This document shows, one piece after another, positions 9,618 to 21,194 of a DNA stretch of 64,000 bases (the stretch's first letter is position 1; each line of letters starts with the position of its first letter). Under the pieces are notes generated by a model, which saw only the letters and a program-made list of their open reading frames with translations, was not told the origin of the DNA and made no database searches. Position numbers and translations under genes: made by a program. This stretch comes from Galeruca laticollis (taxonomy: Eukaryota; Arthropoda; Insecta; Coleoptera; Chrysomelidae): NCBI GenBank assembly GCA_963921935.1, contig OY998175.1, positions 263,679,709-263,743,708 on the forward strand, given 5' to 3'.

Positions 9618-10915
9618 TATATTCAAAATGAAAGTTTATCAATGGGAAGCCCTAGATCGCCAATTTTGGCAAACATTCTATGGACAGTTTAGAAAGAAAA
9701 ATCTTTGAAAGTAATATTTCTAAAAATGTTTTATTTTGGTATAGATATGTAAATGACATATTAGCTTGTTTTATGGATAGTGAACGACAATAAGATATAT
9801 TTTTCGACCACGTTGATGATTTACACCCAAAAATTAAATCAATTTTCTTGATTTGAAAATTCAAAGAGTTAATAATGTACTTGATTATTCGATTCATTGA
9901 AAGCCAATACACAGTGATGTGACTATTCCATATAGTTCTAGTCATCACATGTCATATAAACCAGCGGCATATAATTCAATGATACATAGAGCATTTTAAG
10001 TTCCTATGAACAAATGTAATTTTGATAGAGATATTAGCACAATTAAACAAATAGCAACATCCAACGGTTACCCATTACATTTGATAAATAAACTAATTAA
10101 CAAAAAGGAGGAAAAAGTGGTATTACAACTAATATTTCCTAAACAAACTAAAGAAAGAAAAAATTATATAACCATTACATATGCTGGAAATATTTCAAAG
10201 ATAATATTTTTAGCAACATATACAACGAATTCTTTTTAAACAGAAAGTAACATAAGTACAAATGTGTATATATAAACTTAAATGTCCAGAATCTAATGCT
10301 GTCTATTTGGGCCAGACCCTTAGAAATTTTGAAATACGATAGAGTGAACACTTACGAGCATACAGATTAAAACCACCAGATAAATCCCACTACGCCAGAC
10401 ATCTACTTGACAATAATCATTCATTGACAACTAACACAGAACTAGAAGGACTACATATTTGTGATAAGAAACAAGAACTGAATTTCCTTGAAGAATTGGA
10501 AATTAGAAGACACTTAAGAAACCCACAATATGAAGTCGTCAATGAACAGATTAATCTAGGGAGTTCTCCACTTTTAAACTATCTTCTTAAGTGGTGATTG
10601 TAAAGATCAGCAGATACAGTTTCCCTGATTTTTTATATCATTGCACAGTTATACTGATCTTAATGGGGAAAAATGATATCCCCATATGGCTAATAATATC
10701 TAAGCTTTCATGTTTGTAATAATATCATATATCCGTTTCTGTATTAACATATATTAAGTCAATCACAAGGTAGGTAACTTCTTGGACTAGCCAAAAAAAA
10801 TTAAACGTCAAATGAAATGTAACTTTTGTCACTCTGACGATGATATTTAGGTAATATCGAAACAATTGTCAATTTTTTAGAATTTTTAAGATATTTTCAA
10901 TATATTGTGGAGTTA
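9618..10915 (+). mobile_element. PLE-2, 3' part after BEL insertion
   Basis: Continuation of PLE-2: end of RT (GSPRSPILAN-like at about 9640, WYRYVND with the catalytic region altered at 9735-9760), the linker open frame at 10006-10239 with NKCNFDRDISTIKQIATSNGY, the GIY-YIG domain, and a 3' untranslated region that matches 48150-48480 until tatattgtggag at about 10913. The shared end with PLE-5 defines the element 3' border to within a few bases. Confidence 0.87.
10264..10596 (+). pseudogene. PLE-2 GIY-YIG endonuclease domain
   Basis: Frame beginning IYKLKCPESNAVYLGQ, then RNFEIR, a stop (cgatag), SEHLRAYRLK, HARHLLDNNH-like text, LHICDKKQELNFLEELEIRRHL and a C-terminal LLNYLLKW before the stop at about 10596. 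The first Gly is altered and one internal stop is present, so it is inactive. The CPES has lost the second Cys of the CPEC seen in PLE-1. Confidence 0.8.
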
Positions 10916-11358
10916 ACAACCAACAGTAAGTTTGATTTACAACACTAATTCTGTAAATAATTATATTCCTATTTACTTTCTTGTGTACAATTTTATACTA
11001 AAATTATGCAATCAATATTAAGTTTTGTCTTTTATTACTAAATAGTTTCATCCAATGAGATTCCTATATTTGAATTGTATGTGATCTAAAATATTATGTC
11101 TGTGTCTGCAATCTAATCTCATTTCAATATTATTTCTGGTAAATGTCAAATTTTAAAAGGTTGACTACTTTATTACCATCGTGAGTACAACATATAATTA
11201 TTATTATAACTAACAATCACCAATTTCTAGTCTCTTACAATATATATTTCTAAAGTAAAACTAGTGCTATAGGACATAAATTCAGTGTGAGGAGTTTGGA
11301 TGAGTGTTGCAAGGATTATGAGTACTAAAACTGGATATTAAAGTAAAAGTTAACTTAC
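10916..11358 (-). other. GrA intron remnant, non-coding
   Basis: Sequence after the GrA donor site. About 90 bp (roughly 11250-11340) resembles the start of the GrB intron (55640-55720), for example around aactcctcacact and aatttatgtc, showing that the intron was duplicated with the exon. The rest, down to the PLE border, is AT-rich without a coding signal. No last exon for GrA is present in the window. Confidence 0.5.
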
Positions 11359-12644
11359 CAATAATGCTACACCAAGAGATGCCAATGATATTGTTAGATT
11401 GAACTGAGCCCAATCAATGCCATGGTTCATAATATTATTAATTGTATGCAATGTCTTAGAAAATGTGGCAATCAGCATCATCAAAACAATATTACCAGTT
11501 GCCTCTCCTACAGCAATTGCAGCTACATGTAAGTAGTTTAGATGAATCTTAATAAATTCTATAATGCCAATGTCCAGATTTGACTGTAAAAGCGTTCGTA
11601 TGCTTAAGTATTTTTTAGATAACAAATCAGAAGCGTTCCATATAATTATTGTCATAAACAAATTTTGTAAGGAGAGATGCGTTTGGAATAAGTAGTGCCA
11701 AATTTGTCGGTCACTCCAAAACATTGTTCTATTCTCTTCCCAGAATAGACAAAGGTGCAATGAGATTGAAACTAGAAATGGCAAAAACCACTTAAAACAG
11801 TAATTAGTCAGATTTATGTTGTTCTTGAAATTTTTTTCAAGTCTGTCCATCATTTCGAAAAATACTTGCCAATGTTTTTTCTGTCGTATGACGTCGTATA
11901 TGGAGATGGCGTTCAAAACACAATTTGCAAATACATTAATATCTAATAACAAAATACTACCGATAGAAGTATGCATCATCAAAACAATATTCTAGTTGCT
12001 TTTCCCACAGCATTAGCACCTACGTGTAAGTAGTTAAGATGAATCTTAATATTTTCTATATAGTCAGTGTCCAGATTTGGACGTAAAAGTGTACGTATAC
12101 TTGAGTATTTTTCAGATAATAAATCAGAAGCGTTCCATATAATTATTGACTTATACAGATTTTGTAATAATAAATATGTATGGAATAGGTACGGCCAGAT
12201 ATTTATTGCATTATAATACATTTTTCTATTATCTTCCCAAAATTGACCAAGGTGTAATGAGATTGATATTAGATATGGCAAAAACCACTTAAAACAGTAA
12301 CTAATCAAATTTATGGTATCATCAAAATTTTTATAGGGGTTTTCCGTCATTTCGAAAAATACTTGCGAATGTTTATTTTGTTGTATGACCTCGTATATGC
12401 AGGTGGCTGTCCAAACACACATTACAAAAACATTAATCTCAAATAAAAAACGGCCACCAACAGGAAGCGATATAGTTCTTCTACTGAATATATAAAAACT
12501 GCAAACAAAAATTTCACAATCAGATTTACATTACATCACAAAGATTTTGCTAATTAGAGGAGTTGGTGTCAAAGGTACCAGCCCTAAATAACCACCAATT
12601 TTGAAAATTGATTTGTACGTATTTGTGTCGTGTCGTTCGAACAT
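11359..12644 (-). pseudogene. GrA: chimeric gustatory receptor exon-1 pseudogene
   Basis: Two copies of receptor exon 1 fused head to tail. Copy a starts at the ATG at 12644 (MFERHDTNTYKSIFKIGGYLGL), carries a stop after LISKIFVM, resumes in frame at 12422 (TCIYEVIQQNKHSQVFFEM ... IIIWNASDLLSEKYSSIRTL) and runs to VGKATR at about 11990. There the DNA passes into the middle of copy b (SIGSILLLDINVFANCV), which continues to LASLGVALL and a GTAAGT donor (plus-strand 11353-11358). TM2 to TM5 are thus present twice. The seam at an aaaacaatatt string common to both copies points to unequal recombination between tandem genes. Compare GrB at 55733. Confidence 0.85.
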
Positions 12645-13049
12645 GGTCTTTGAAAAAGAAGGACTAATTAATTCTAATGTTTATTGATTTGAAACAAGCG
12701 CAAACAAATTATGTTGGTCATCATCAAACATTTTCAAATAAATTAATTTATATAGGGCGTCGCAACGTTCTGATCGTTGTTTCAACTAAAAAGATAGACA
12801 TAGATATACCAAGAGAAAATCGGAGCCAAAAAAAAATCGGAGACTCATTGAAAATAGAATCGTTGTAAAAAACACTAAATACTTTTTTCCACGATAATTA
12901 GTTAATGTAATAATGCCGAAATAAAGTTTAATAATAAAATATTAACATTGTTATTCTTCATTGATGACATTTATACGAACACACTTGCTTCTTATTCATT
13001 TTAAGATAGAGAGAAGTTCGTTACGAATTTGGGTTGGATAGGACTTGTA
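12645..13049 (-). promoter_or_regulatory. GrA upstream region
   Basis: The first 120 bp or so upstream of the GrA ATG are homologous to the GrB upstream region (56531-56680), for example ttctaatgtttattgattt and aaacattttcaaa. This is where a promoter would lie, but no TATA box or initiator can be assigned with confidence. The small open frame at 12677-12868 has no recognisable product. Confidence 0.35.
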
Positions 13050-14295
13050 TTATGGTATAAATTGTTTGTTCCCAAGTTGGTGCCCTGATGTAGAATTAGT
13101 TTCCTCTTCAGGGCTGGGTTGTGAGGTTTATGTGCGCGATCATATACTGAGTTGGGTGGAGAAGTTGGTTGGTAGAAATTGGTTGTGTTAAAAAAAGTGT
13201 CTAGACATTTTTCGGAAAACGGCCTAGAAAAAATTTAAAAAGGTGTATAGAAATGAGGTTTTGGAGAGGGCTTTTCGCAAGAAAATATTCGGAGGAAAAG
13301 GTTTTATTAGTTAATGTCGGGAATTAATGTTTGAATGCAGCGAAGCTCGACAAGTGTATAGGATGGTGCGTCGAAAAGTGTCTGTGATTGGAGCATTCTG
13401 GTGGAAGACGAACCATCCATCGTTGACGATAAAAAAGATATGCTGGCTAGGTGTCGGAAATTATTATAAGTGAGATAGGTGGATTTTACTGAATTTGGAA
13501 TGTCTCCGATATTTAAGAGAGGGATATTATTGATTTGTAGATTCATTAGATTTTTTGGATTTATAACAGAAAAAGTGTATAGGAGACATTTTTGAAAAGT
13601 GTATGGAATTGGGTGTTTATGGTGAAAGTGGTTTCAAAATGTGTTGTGGAGTCGAGCCTACGGGGGTTAGGGATATTTAACGTTGGTACGGCGTTGAATA
13701 ATAATAATCACCATAAAACAAAGGTTGGTACAGCGGCGGCTGCATGTGTTCCTTGTCGGCGTTCGTCGATCCATTTGGCTAGTAAATAAATTCACAGAGT
13801 TGAAGGAAAACCGCAGAAAAACCTGCAACATCGACGTGGGTGGAGGGGGAGTCTGTTGGAATATATAGGGTATGTTCAAAGTGTTGAACATTAATGAAAG
13901 TTGTAGAAAATGAGAATTTTTTAATTATAGAATGAGATTGTTAGAAATGGGAATTATGTGAGTGGTCTAGATAATTAAAATGTTTGAAAAATATTTCAAT
14001 TGTGATAACTCGTAATTTCGGATTATCGAATGGAAATTGGAGATTCGTCTACGTAGTCGATGTATTCGTCGAGGAGGTAGGTCGTCGTAAGCCGTGGCTA
14101 GTAGGCGTACAGGAGGAAATAGGAGCTTCCTCTTGGATTTTCTGCCAAGAGATTGTCTGTTGACAATTCACGGTGTGAGGAGGGCATTTTTCGAGATTTG
14201 ATTGCCCGATTCAATAGTGCGCGTAACGTATCGGGCTTGTAAGTTATTCAGACGGGAAGGGATTGGCTTGATGGCAGTATCTGAGGATTGACTGC

Positions 14296-15738
14296 TCACA
14301 AGTTCGAAGTTTTTGACAAATGGTCGGGAAGGGTGCAATAGACGTTTGCTCTATAGTCAATTATTGGACGGATATATGTCTTATACGTATCAAGTAAGGT
14401 GGTGATGTGGGTTCGTCCAAAGCGTTTTTCGAGTGCCTTAAGAAGATTAACTCGACGTAGGACTTTACTGAAAGTGTCCATTAGGTCAGCCATCAAGCTG
14501 AGAAGGTGAGTAAATCTCACTCCCAAATAAACGACTTCTCTGCGGATTTCGAGTTGATCTCCCCAGAGCATGAGGCGAAAGTTTGTCGGTAGATGTCGTT
14601 CGCTCTTGGCGGAAGGGTGTTTGAACACGATGGCTCAGGTTTTCTGAGTGTCGAGAGTCATCCGCAATCTTCGAACCAATTTGAAAATTGAGTCTGTAGA
14701 TTTTGGGATCGAATGTTCAGAGAGCGAATGTCAATAGCGGAAATATTTGGATTTTGTCCTAGGGGTGTCGTGGTATTGGTGTATCATACGTGTGAATTAT
14801 ATATTATAGTGGAGCGAGTATCGAGCCCTGTGGAACGCCACCCTGTGGAAGGCCAGTTTGAGGTGTAAAAGAGTCGGAAATTCTGTAATCAACTTTGACG
14901 CTGATCGATCGGTCGGTGAGGTAAGAATATAATGGTTTTTTTTATTTTGTTTGGCAATCGGATGCTCAGTAGCTTTCTCACTAGTCCGGCGTGCCAGGCC
15001 TGGTCGAAAGCTTTTTGAACGTCCATGAAAATTGCGGCTGAACAGCGTCGTTGATTTAAAGTTCGAGTGACGATAATTTGAAGGTTGGTGGTGGCGTTCT
15101 GGCAATAGTGGCCTGGCCTGAATCTGAATTGAAATGCCGGAATAGTATTATTTTCGGTACAGAAGATTCCCTCTTTCAACAAACGTTCAAAGATTTTACC
15201 TAGGACGCTGATTAATAAAATTGGGCGGTAGGATTCAGGCTTTGTAGGGTCTTTGCCGGGATTGGAGATGACAACTACGTTGGGTGATTTCCAACAACGA
15301 GAGAATGCCAAATAGGCGTTCAGCAAGGCACAAAGCGGGGGGAAAATCTCTTCTGGCAGTTTTTTAAGTGCCTGTCTCGAGATTCCGTCGTGCCTGCGGA
15401 CAATGTTTCTCCGCTCGGCACGCCTGCTGAACTCCTTCGATTGTTAAAGGTGTGAGACGCGGAGAGTTCTCATTTAGCGGAATGTGAACGTTAGGGCTAC
15501 GAGTTATGTTGGGGGTGAGAAGGTATGTTTCGATGGCAAAGTCCTTGAGAAATCGTGGGTTGTCAGGTGATGTAAAGACAGTTTGTAGGTTATTTTTGAA
15601 GGCGGTAGCTTTGTCTTCTGGGGTGTAGATCTTCTGTCCTTGCACGCCGAGATGTAATTCCACTTTCGTCTTAAGGCCAACGAGGCGATAGAATTTTTGC
15701 CTTGTCTGAATTCCAGTCCGACTGTATCTGTATTCCAT
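14296..15738 (-). pseudogene. LINE-J reverse transcriptase
   Basis: Open pieces 15738-15364, 15326-14889 and 14628-14296. They carry VVVISNPGKDPTKPESYRPI, LGKIFERLLKE, AAIFMDVQKAFDQAWHAG (motif A) and, near the end, VYLGVRF and TYKTYIRPIIDYRANVYC, the C-terminal signature of jockey-superfamily LINEs. Between 14889 and 14628 the PQGGVPQGSILAP block (motif B) is still legible but the FADD catalytic block is not, so the enzyme is dead. Confidence 0.85.
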
Positions 15739-16079
15739 TTTCTCTGCTTATTAGCATTGATTTCGTACCGAACCTGGGTGTTTAGACGATTCCATTGTTT
15801 TTGACAACGGGATCTCGAGTGCGGACGTATAACCTATATAACTGTCTTTTCTGACGGATTTTGAGAAGAATTCGTTGCGGAAGACGTGAATGTTGGTATT
15901 TATGGTGGTGAGAGGTACGGCGATGTCTTGCGCATCGATTAAGTGGGATTGGAATTCCTCTGCGTGGTTATCTATGTCATCAGTACTCTGATGAATGACG
16001 GGTAGTAGCAAATTGGTTAAGACGTGGTTTGCGAAGGAATCCCAATCGGATTTTTCAAAATCGCGATATGTGAAATTTG

Positions 16080-16740
16080 TTGACCGTGGTGGTATTCAAT
16101 TGTGTAGTGAAGTTTTGACCAGTAGTGAAACATGATCGGAGGTGATGGGGGCACCTTTAAAGCATTCATAGTCCATGCGGGTTAGTAACCTGTCAGTGCA
16201 GATTATGTGGTCAACGATGGAAGCGCCGAGGTTGGATAATTGTTTTTAATCCGAGATAGGGGAAGTGAGACGATCTGATCGGCGAGTATTTTGTCGTATG
16301 GGTTGGTGTGTGTATCACCGAAAAAAATATTGCGTGAGTTTAAGTCACCCATTATTACGGCACGTGGTACAGTGGATGCTTATTCGAAGAGGTCGATTGA
16401 TAGTTGTTGATTGGGATATTTGTACTAAGAAAAGAAGGTCGTTGTGGTATTATTCCACGATATGCCGATTGTTATGCCATCCAAGTTCTGTTGAGACAGA
16501 AGTACAGGGAGTGGGTGTGGTGACAAGGGGGATCCGTTTTGGACGAGTAGTCCATTGCCGTGGCAGTAGAAGTTCCTGTCTAGGTGGAAAGTGGAGTAGC
16601 CAGCAAAGCTGGGGGACTTTTTAAAAAGAGTATTAGTGATAGAAAGTATTTGTCTATTTTGGAAATGCAAAAGGCGTTTGAGAAGATGTCGCTTCCTGGC
16701 TAGACCTTGGCAATTCACGGTCCCGATGATGAAGTCCATG
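16080..16740 (-). pseudogene. LINE-J APE-type endonuclease
   Basis: Begins around MDFIIGTVNCQGLARKRHLL (the N-terminal Asn of APE endonucleases), continues through GYSTFHLDRNFYCHGNG and, in a shifted frame near 16350, VIMGDLNSRNIFFGD (the catalytic GDxN block) to ALTGY. It nicked genomic DNA to prime reverse transcription. It is interrupted by several stops. Confidence 0.8.
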
Positions 16741-16999
16741 ACTTTATTTTGGCGTTTGGATGTATAGGCACAGTGGACGCAGTTGCCCGCGCCACTTGTG
16801 ACGGTACAGTTGTAACCGTGGAAGGAGGGGACGAGATGTGTGAGGGTGACGGCCACTAGGCCACGGGCTGTCGGGACGGCGTTCATAATGGTCGTTGCTA
16901 AATATCAATCAAGATTTTAGAGTCGGTGGTAAGGTCGTAGGGGGTCTGTGGCTTTTCAAGAGAGATGGGCGCGATCTCTTGTGCAAGCTTCGGTGTTTC

Positions 17000-18188
17000 C
17001 AACCGCTTTGGGCTCCGAGGATGTTAAGCGCGGTGCGAGCCGCCGCAATTTTTGCAGAGAGTGTCGTTTGCCTTAGCGCTATTGGTGGAGTTGTGATCGG
17101 TGGCTCAGTAGGAGGGACAGACCGGTTTGGCTTTGCACAATTCGGCAAGGTGCCCTGTTCTCGAGTACCTGTTGCAGTACTTAGATACTGCGGGTAGTGG
17201 GTTTGTGAGGTCGGAACCCTCACACTGATGTGAGAGGCCGTGGAATATGATGTACTTCATTAGAGCGATGTGATATGCCGCTTCGGAATCAGTGAGAATC
17301 CGGAACATTGAGGTGGTCTTGCCTTGACGGCGAGAGATGATGCGTTAGGACCAGGTAGCGGGAAAATAATGTCGATGAGGATGTCCTCAAATTCTTTGTC
17401 TGAGAGGGAGGTCTCTGCATTTGTGCAGACCTGGAGCGTTGACGGTCTTGGCGAATAGGGCTGACAGGGATAATGGTGACTTAGTCGTCACCGAGAGTAT
17501 TACGAAGCTTTTTGCCAAAGCTTCGCAAGGGATGTCGGAAGGTATCTTGAGACGAGCGGTCCTATTAGGATTCGCTTTCAAGTAGGCGATATTCCCTCTC
17601 AACAGCTCGTTTATGTTGAGGAAATTGAATAAATCCCGCTGGGAAACGACTTTCGGTGGCAATTTGCGGATGTTGAGGGTTTTAAGCGAAGGGTTTGGTT
17701 GCGGTTGTCGGGGTTGTCGGCGTTGCTGAGGATGTTGAGTTGGCTGTTGTTGTCGTCGTGGCTGTTGTTATCGTGGTTGTTGTCGTTAGTTGGGTGGTTG
17801 AGGGTGGTGGAGTTGGGATCCTGCGATCTCGTTAAGGCAGGTTGCCTGAGCGAGCGAACTCATCCGGTTGAGTTGTGCGGCTAGAAGGAACTGTAGCTTT
17901 GTGAAACTTCACAGAGACGTGGGATTTAGCAGAAAAAGTGGGCGATGAGCTTCGGGAGTTTTCTTTTTCTCTCAATTGGTCTTTGAGCTTGATGATGAGG
18001 TTGAATGCTTTTTACAGTTGGTTAACGAGGTTGGCAATTCGAGATTCTTGGCTGGGTGGTGGTGGTGGTGGTGGTGGTGGTGGTGGTGAGGGAAAACTCT
18101 TGACGAGGTCAGGGAACTCTTCTTTTGAAGAAATTAACGGGGGTGGAGTTTTCATGCTCCGGGTACGGATGAGGCGATTAGAAGACAT
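17000..18188 (-). pseudogene. LINE-J ORF1 (gag-like) with CCHC knuckles
   Basis: Starts at an ATG at 18188 (MSSNRLIRTRSMKTPPPL). A run of prolines is encoded by the (GGT)n tract at 18057-18090 on the plus strand, followed by a Thr-rich low-complexity segment (17830-17700). An RNA-binding part with FNFLNINELLRGN (17662-17387) precedes zinc knuckles near 17180-17020 (CNRYSRTGHLAELC, then CKNCGGSH). Several stops, including one after VNQL. It probably packaged the LINE RNA. Confidence 0.75.
18057..18090. repeat. (GGT)n trinucleotide tract
   Basis: About eleven GGT units, read as CCx codons (poly-Pro) in LINE-J ORF1 on the minus strand. Confidence 0.95.
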
Positions 18189-18440
18189 GTTTTCTTTCTA
18201 GTCAGAAGAGACGAAACGAATATTGTTTTGTTTTGTGACACGGGGTTGTTAGTGAGAGGTGGGTGGCGGGTAAAAGCCGGCAGCGGAAACACTGCCGGTG
18301 GGAGTTTCCTCCCCGGTTGAAGGATTCCTGACCTTTTTTGTCTGCCTGTTAGTATGTATATTCTTCTGAAAATCCTTTTGTCCTCTCTGGGCTGGATGGC
18401 AGTTCGGTTACTTGTTGGACTCCTTCGTAGTCGCTTTCAA

Positions 18441-19456
18441 TTGGTAAAAGCCATCTTCATACACAAAAATTACTCTAAACATAGCAGATTCTTATAAATA
18501 CCAATGCTCTAGGAAGACCAGATTTTTACAAATCGGAATGTCCTGTAAAGGACAAATTGATATAAAAGTCTCAGATTTATTTGGCGAGTCCGGTGGCAAG
18601 GTGTTTCGTTTAAATGAGGCACCAAATTTTCTAAAAGAGTTTCAACTTGCAGGTAACCTTCTTCCAACGATGTATACACTATACTCGCTGGTTCTTGCTC
18701 AATTTGTTCTTCTTTATAGTTAGCGGTTTTGAGAATATTTTTTTCCGCCGCTATTATGGCTATCATGTGTAGGAGTGCCGTCAGTAGGTCACGGTTTGGT
18801 ATATATGTTGCTTCCATTTGTGCTTCTGCATTGATTGATATCGTGAGAAATTCTGGAGTAACTGAAGATTCAAATGTCGAATTTTGTAACTTAATATTGT
18901 TTGTTGGTAACTGTTTTGCGATTTATGATGGAGGATATGGAGGTGTCAGGTTCTGATTGGTTGGTACAATTGTTACATCGTGAGGCTATGGCGAACTGCA
19001 GTTGGAGTGATTAAATTTGAATCATTTAGATTTGAGTTTATTTGAAATACGTCCGTCGCCACTAATTGTGAATAGTGTCATGCGAAACTAGTCCGTATGT
19101 TTTTTTTTTGTTCTCAAAATTCTTAATACGTACTGAATATTGTAGAATGATTTTTAGTAGGAGGTGCTAGAAAATATGTAGAGAGATGGGGTTTTATAAG
19201 TGTCAGTTTGAAAATAACAGTTTCCCAAACCAAATATGATGAAAAAAATTAAAAATAGGATCACTATACGCCCTCTTTGATCCGTTAGAGGCTGTACTAT
19301 AACTGAGAACATCTAGAAAGGTTGAAAAAAAACTAAAATTCTGGTATTGATATATTTATTTTTGTACAGACATATGTCTACACGAAAAAGGTCACACAAT
19401 ATAGCTTCAAATAAGTGATTGGTATAAAGAAACGATCAAGGACACAACTGCTGTAT
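18441..19456 (-). other. Interval between LINE-J and GrB exon 2; one unassigned open frame
   Basis: About 1 kb that should be 3' flank of GrB. It holds a minus-strand open frame of 102 codons at 18817-18509, beginning with an ATG (MEATYIPNRDLLTALLHMIA), with Glu-rich text (YKEEQIEQEPASI). I do not recognise it, and overlapping plus-strand frames of similar size make chance likely. AATAAA-like signals are common in this AT-rich DNA, so no polyadenylation site is assigned. Confidence 0.25.
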
Positions 19457-19708
19457 CTAACATTTATTAAATTGTAAAATTATGATCACATTGGTAGTGA
19501 GACTCGCTATAAAAGCGGGAACAAGTCGTTGATTGATGTTAAAGAATCCAGAAGCTGTGAATTTAGGTTGTAACTCTCTGGCAAACTTTGCTATACCATA
19601 CATTTTCGCCTTAGGGTTCGTAGCTTCAAGATAAACACATAGATTTCTTAATTCCTCTGATCTTTTTTCCACTTTATCGAATGAGTCTATTATTATGTTG
19701 GCAAATAA
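19457..19708 (-). CDS. Gustatory receptor last exon (proposed GrB exon 2)
   Basis: Eighty-three codons plus TAG from an acceptor CTATTTTTTAG preceded by a T-rich tract (plus-strand 19709-19730). It reads LFANIIIDSFDKVEKRSEE, then LKAKMYGIAKFARELQPKF-like text, TASGFFNINQRL and the final membrane helix VPAFIASLTTNVIIILQF. The F-x-A-x-GFF block and a T(Y/N)xxIxxQF ending are the hallmark of the conserved last exon of insect gustatory receptors (7tm_7). The phase is 0, matching GrB exon 1 (55733-56530), and no nearer upstream partner is visible. The Tyr usual in TYxxxxxQF is Asn here. Joining it to exon 1 is inference; the exon identity is strong. Confidence 0.85.
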   Translation of the reverse strand, partial: LFANIIIDSFDKVEKRSEELRNLCVYLEATNPKAKMYGIAKFARELQPKFTASGFFNINQRLVPAFIASLTTNVIIILQFNKC

Positions 19709-21194
19709 CTAAAAAATAGAAAAAAAAGTCATTATGCTTCTCATTTGTTACATGTAGGTATTTCTACCTAACTATCCACTACTTAGAGATATAAAACTGC
19801 GAATAAGTTATCACCAATGGAACCAGATTTATGATCAATATAAGTGGCACAAAAATTCCGGTCATTTGTACTCTTCAGGGGTCTAATTACGTTGTGACGA
19901 AAAGAAAAATGATGGCCATAGCGCTGGCACCAGCAGCCTAATCTCGGTAGCGTTAATCGAACGTGGCAGATTAATTACGTATGTCGAACGATTTGTTACA
20001 CAGAAATCCATGTATTTTCCGATAGTAGATGAAAAATGAAGTGGGCGGTAACGTAATCCATTCCTTCTCCGGTGTGGCTTACAGTCCGCCATATTCCTAG
20101 AACACGCTAATTAAAAAAATACAATTCAACAATTTGTACTACGCTAATTTTTGGTCATCGTCGAGCAGCCATTCCGGAAAATCAACATAGCATACTTCTC
20201 CGAGGGTTCCAAATGGCAGCCATACCGCCTCATTGAAGTAATCTTTTTGCAAAAAGATGTGTAGCTCCCTATATTTTTTTTACCAGTTTTTCGTATGATC
20301 GTGAATAGAAGTCTGGTAATGTTGTATCTGTGACAAGTGGCGACGGTGAAAAAAATGTTTTCAAAATTGTAGGATTTTATGCATATTCCGAACGAAATAA
20401 GAAATTTGAAACACATATGTGGCGGTAATCTCGCTTTACAAACAGATGTTATGTTGTATAATATTCTACGTCTACCAACGCCCGACATTCCAAGAAATAT
20501 ATCTATCAAATAAAGATTTTGAGCGTAGGTCCTGAATTTTGTTTGCCTACAATCGAACCCTCCATGTTATTCTGTTTCAACCCCCGGAAAGTGGCTGAAA
20601 AAAATAATTTCAATGCCACTAATACGCCTGGTTTTACGTAAAAAAATTTCAAACCAAAGTTATAGAGCTTTAGATATTACGCAGAATTGGTGTCAATCAT
20701 TTTTTTACAAATGACATTAGGGTGGATAAAAGGAAAGGGTTGATAATTCAAGCTTTGAAAAATCATAACTAATAGTAAAATTGATGAATTTGAGAAAAAG
20801 TAATTTTTGTAATTACTTCTGTATTACACTGCACTGCGATGTTAAATTTCAGAGAATTTTTTTTATTCGGCAATAATAACAATTTGAAATTTTTTGTATC
20901 CAATTTATAACGATAAACTAAGGTAAGCAGATGAGGCGATAAGAAAAGCAGTCGAAGCAAGAGATACAGGAACTTAAACTCAGGGTGGAATCATAAGAAA
21001 AAGAAACAAAGAAAAACGATGTAGTGGTCATAGGACACAAAATCGATATTTGTGATCCAGAAGTTATTATACAAAAAATTAATATTGTATTGAAACAAAC
21101 TCTGGAGATTCGAATAAAAATTAGGAATTCGGTAAAATTAGGAGAGAAAACACGTCTACTAGAACTGGAAAACAACATCATCATCACGTAGCGC
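19709..21194 (-). other. GrB intron, unassigned sequence
   Basis: Intronic AT-rich DNA. The block 19860-20720 (with the open frames 20092-19883 and 20509-20144 on the minus strand) has the look of a decayed dispersed repeat, with higher GC and no domain I recognise. Nothing is identifiable as a gene. Confidence 0.4.

Larger units (their letters stand above)
13050..18440 (-). mobile_element. Jockey-like LINE (LINE-J), near full length, degraded
   Basis: Minus-strand non-LTR retrotransposon of about 5.4 kb: 5' UTR (18440-18189), ORF1 with a Pro tract and CCHC knuckles (18188-17000), endonuclease (about 16740-16080), RT (about 15750-14290) and a long 3' UTR (14290-13050). The 3' UTR border is approximate. 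Every coding part has stops or frameshifts. Related 3' fragments occur at 62480-63519 and probably 56930-57330. It lies between GrB exon 2 and GrA. Confidence 0.82.

Noticed and set aside
10916..11358. A last exon for GrA close to its donor
   Set aside because: No FxxxGFF / TxxxxxxQF coding text occurs on the minus strand between 1 and 11352; that interval is PLE and BEL sequence plus intron remnant.
20144..20509. 121-codon minus-strand frame in the GrB intron
   Set aside because: No recognisable domain; the sequence looks like a decayed repeat, and it does not resemble receptor TM segments.
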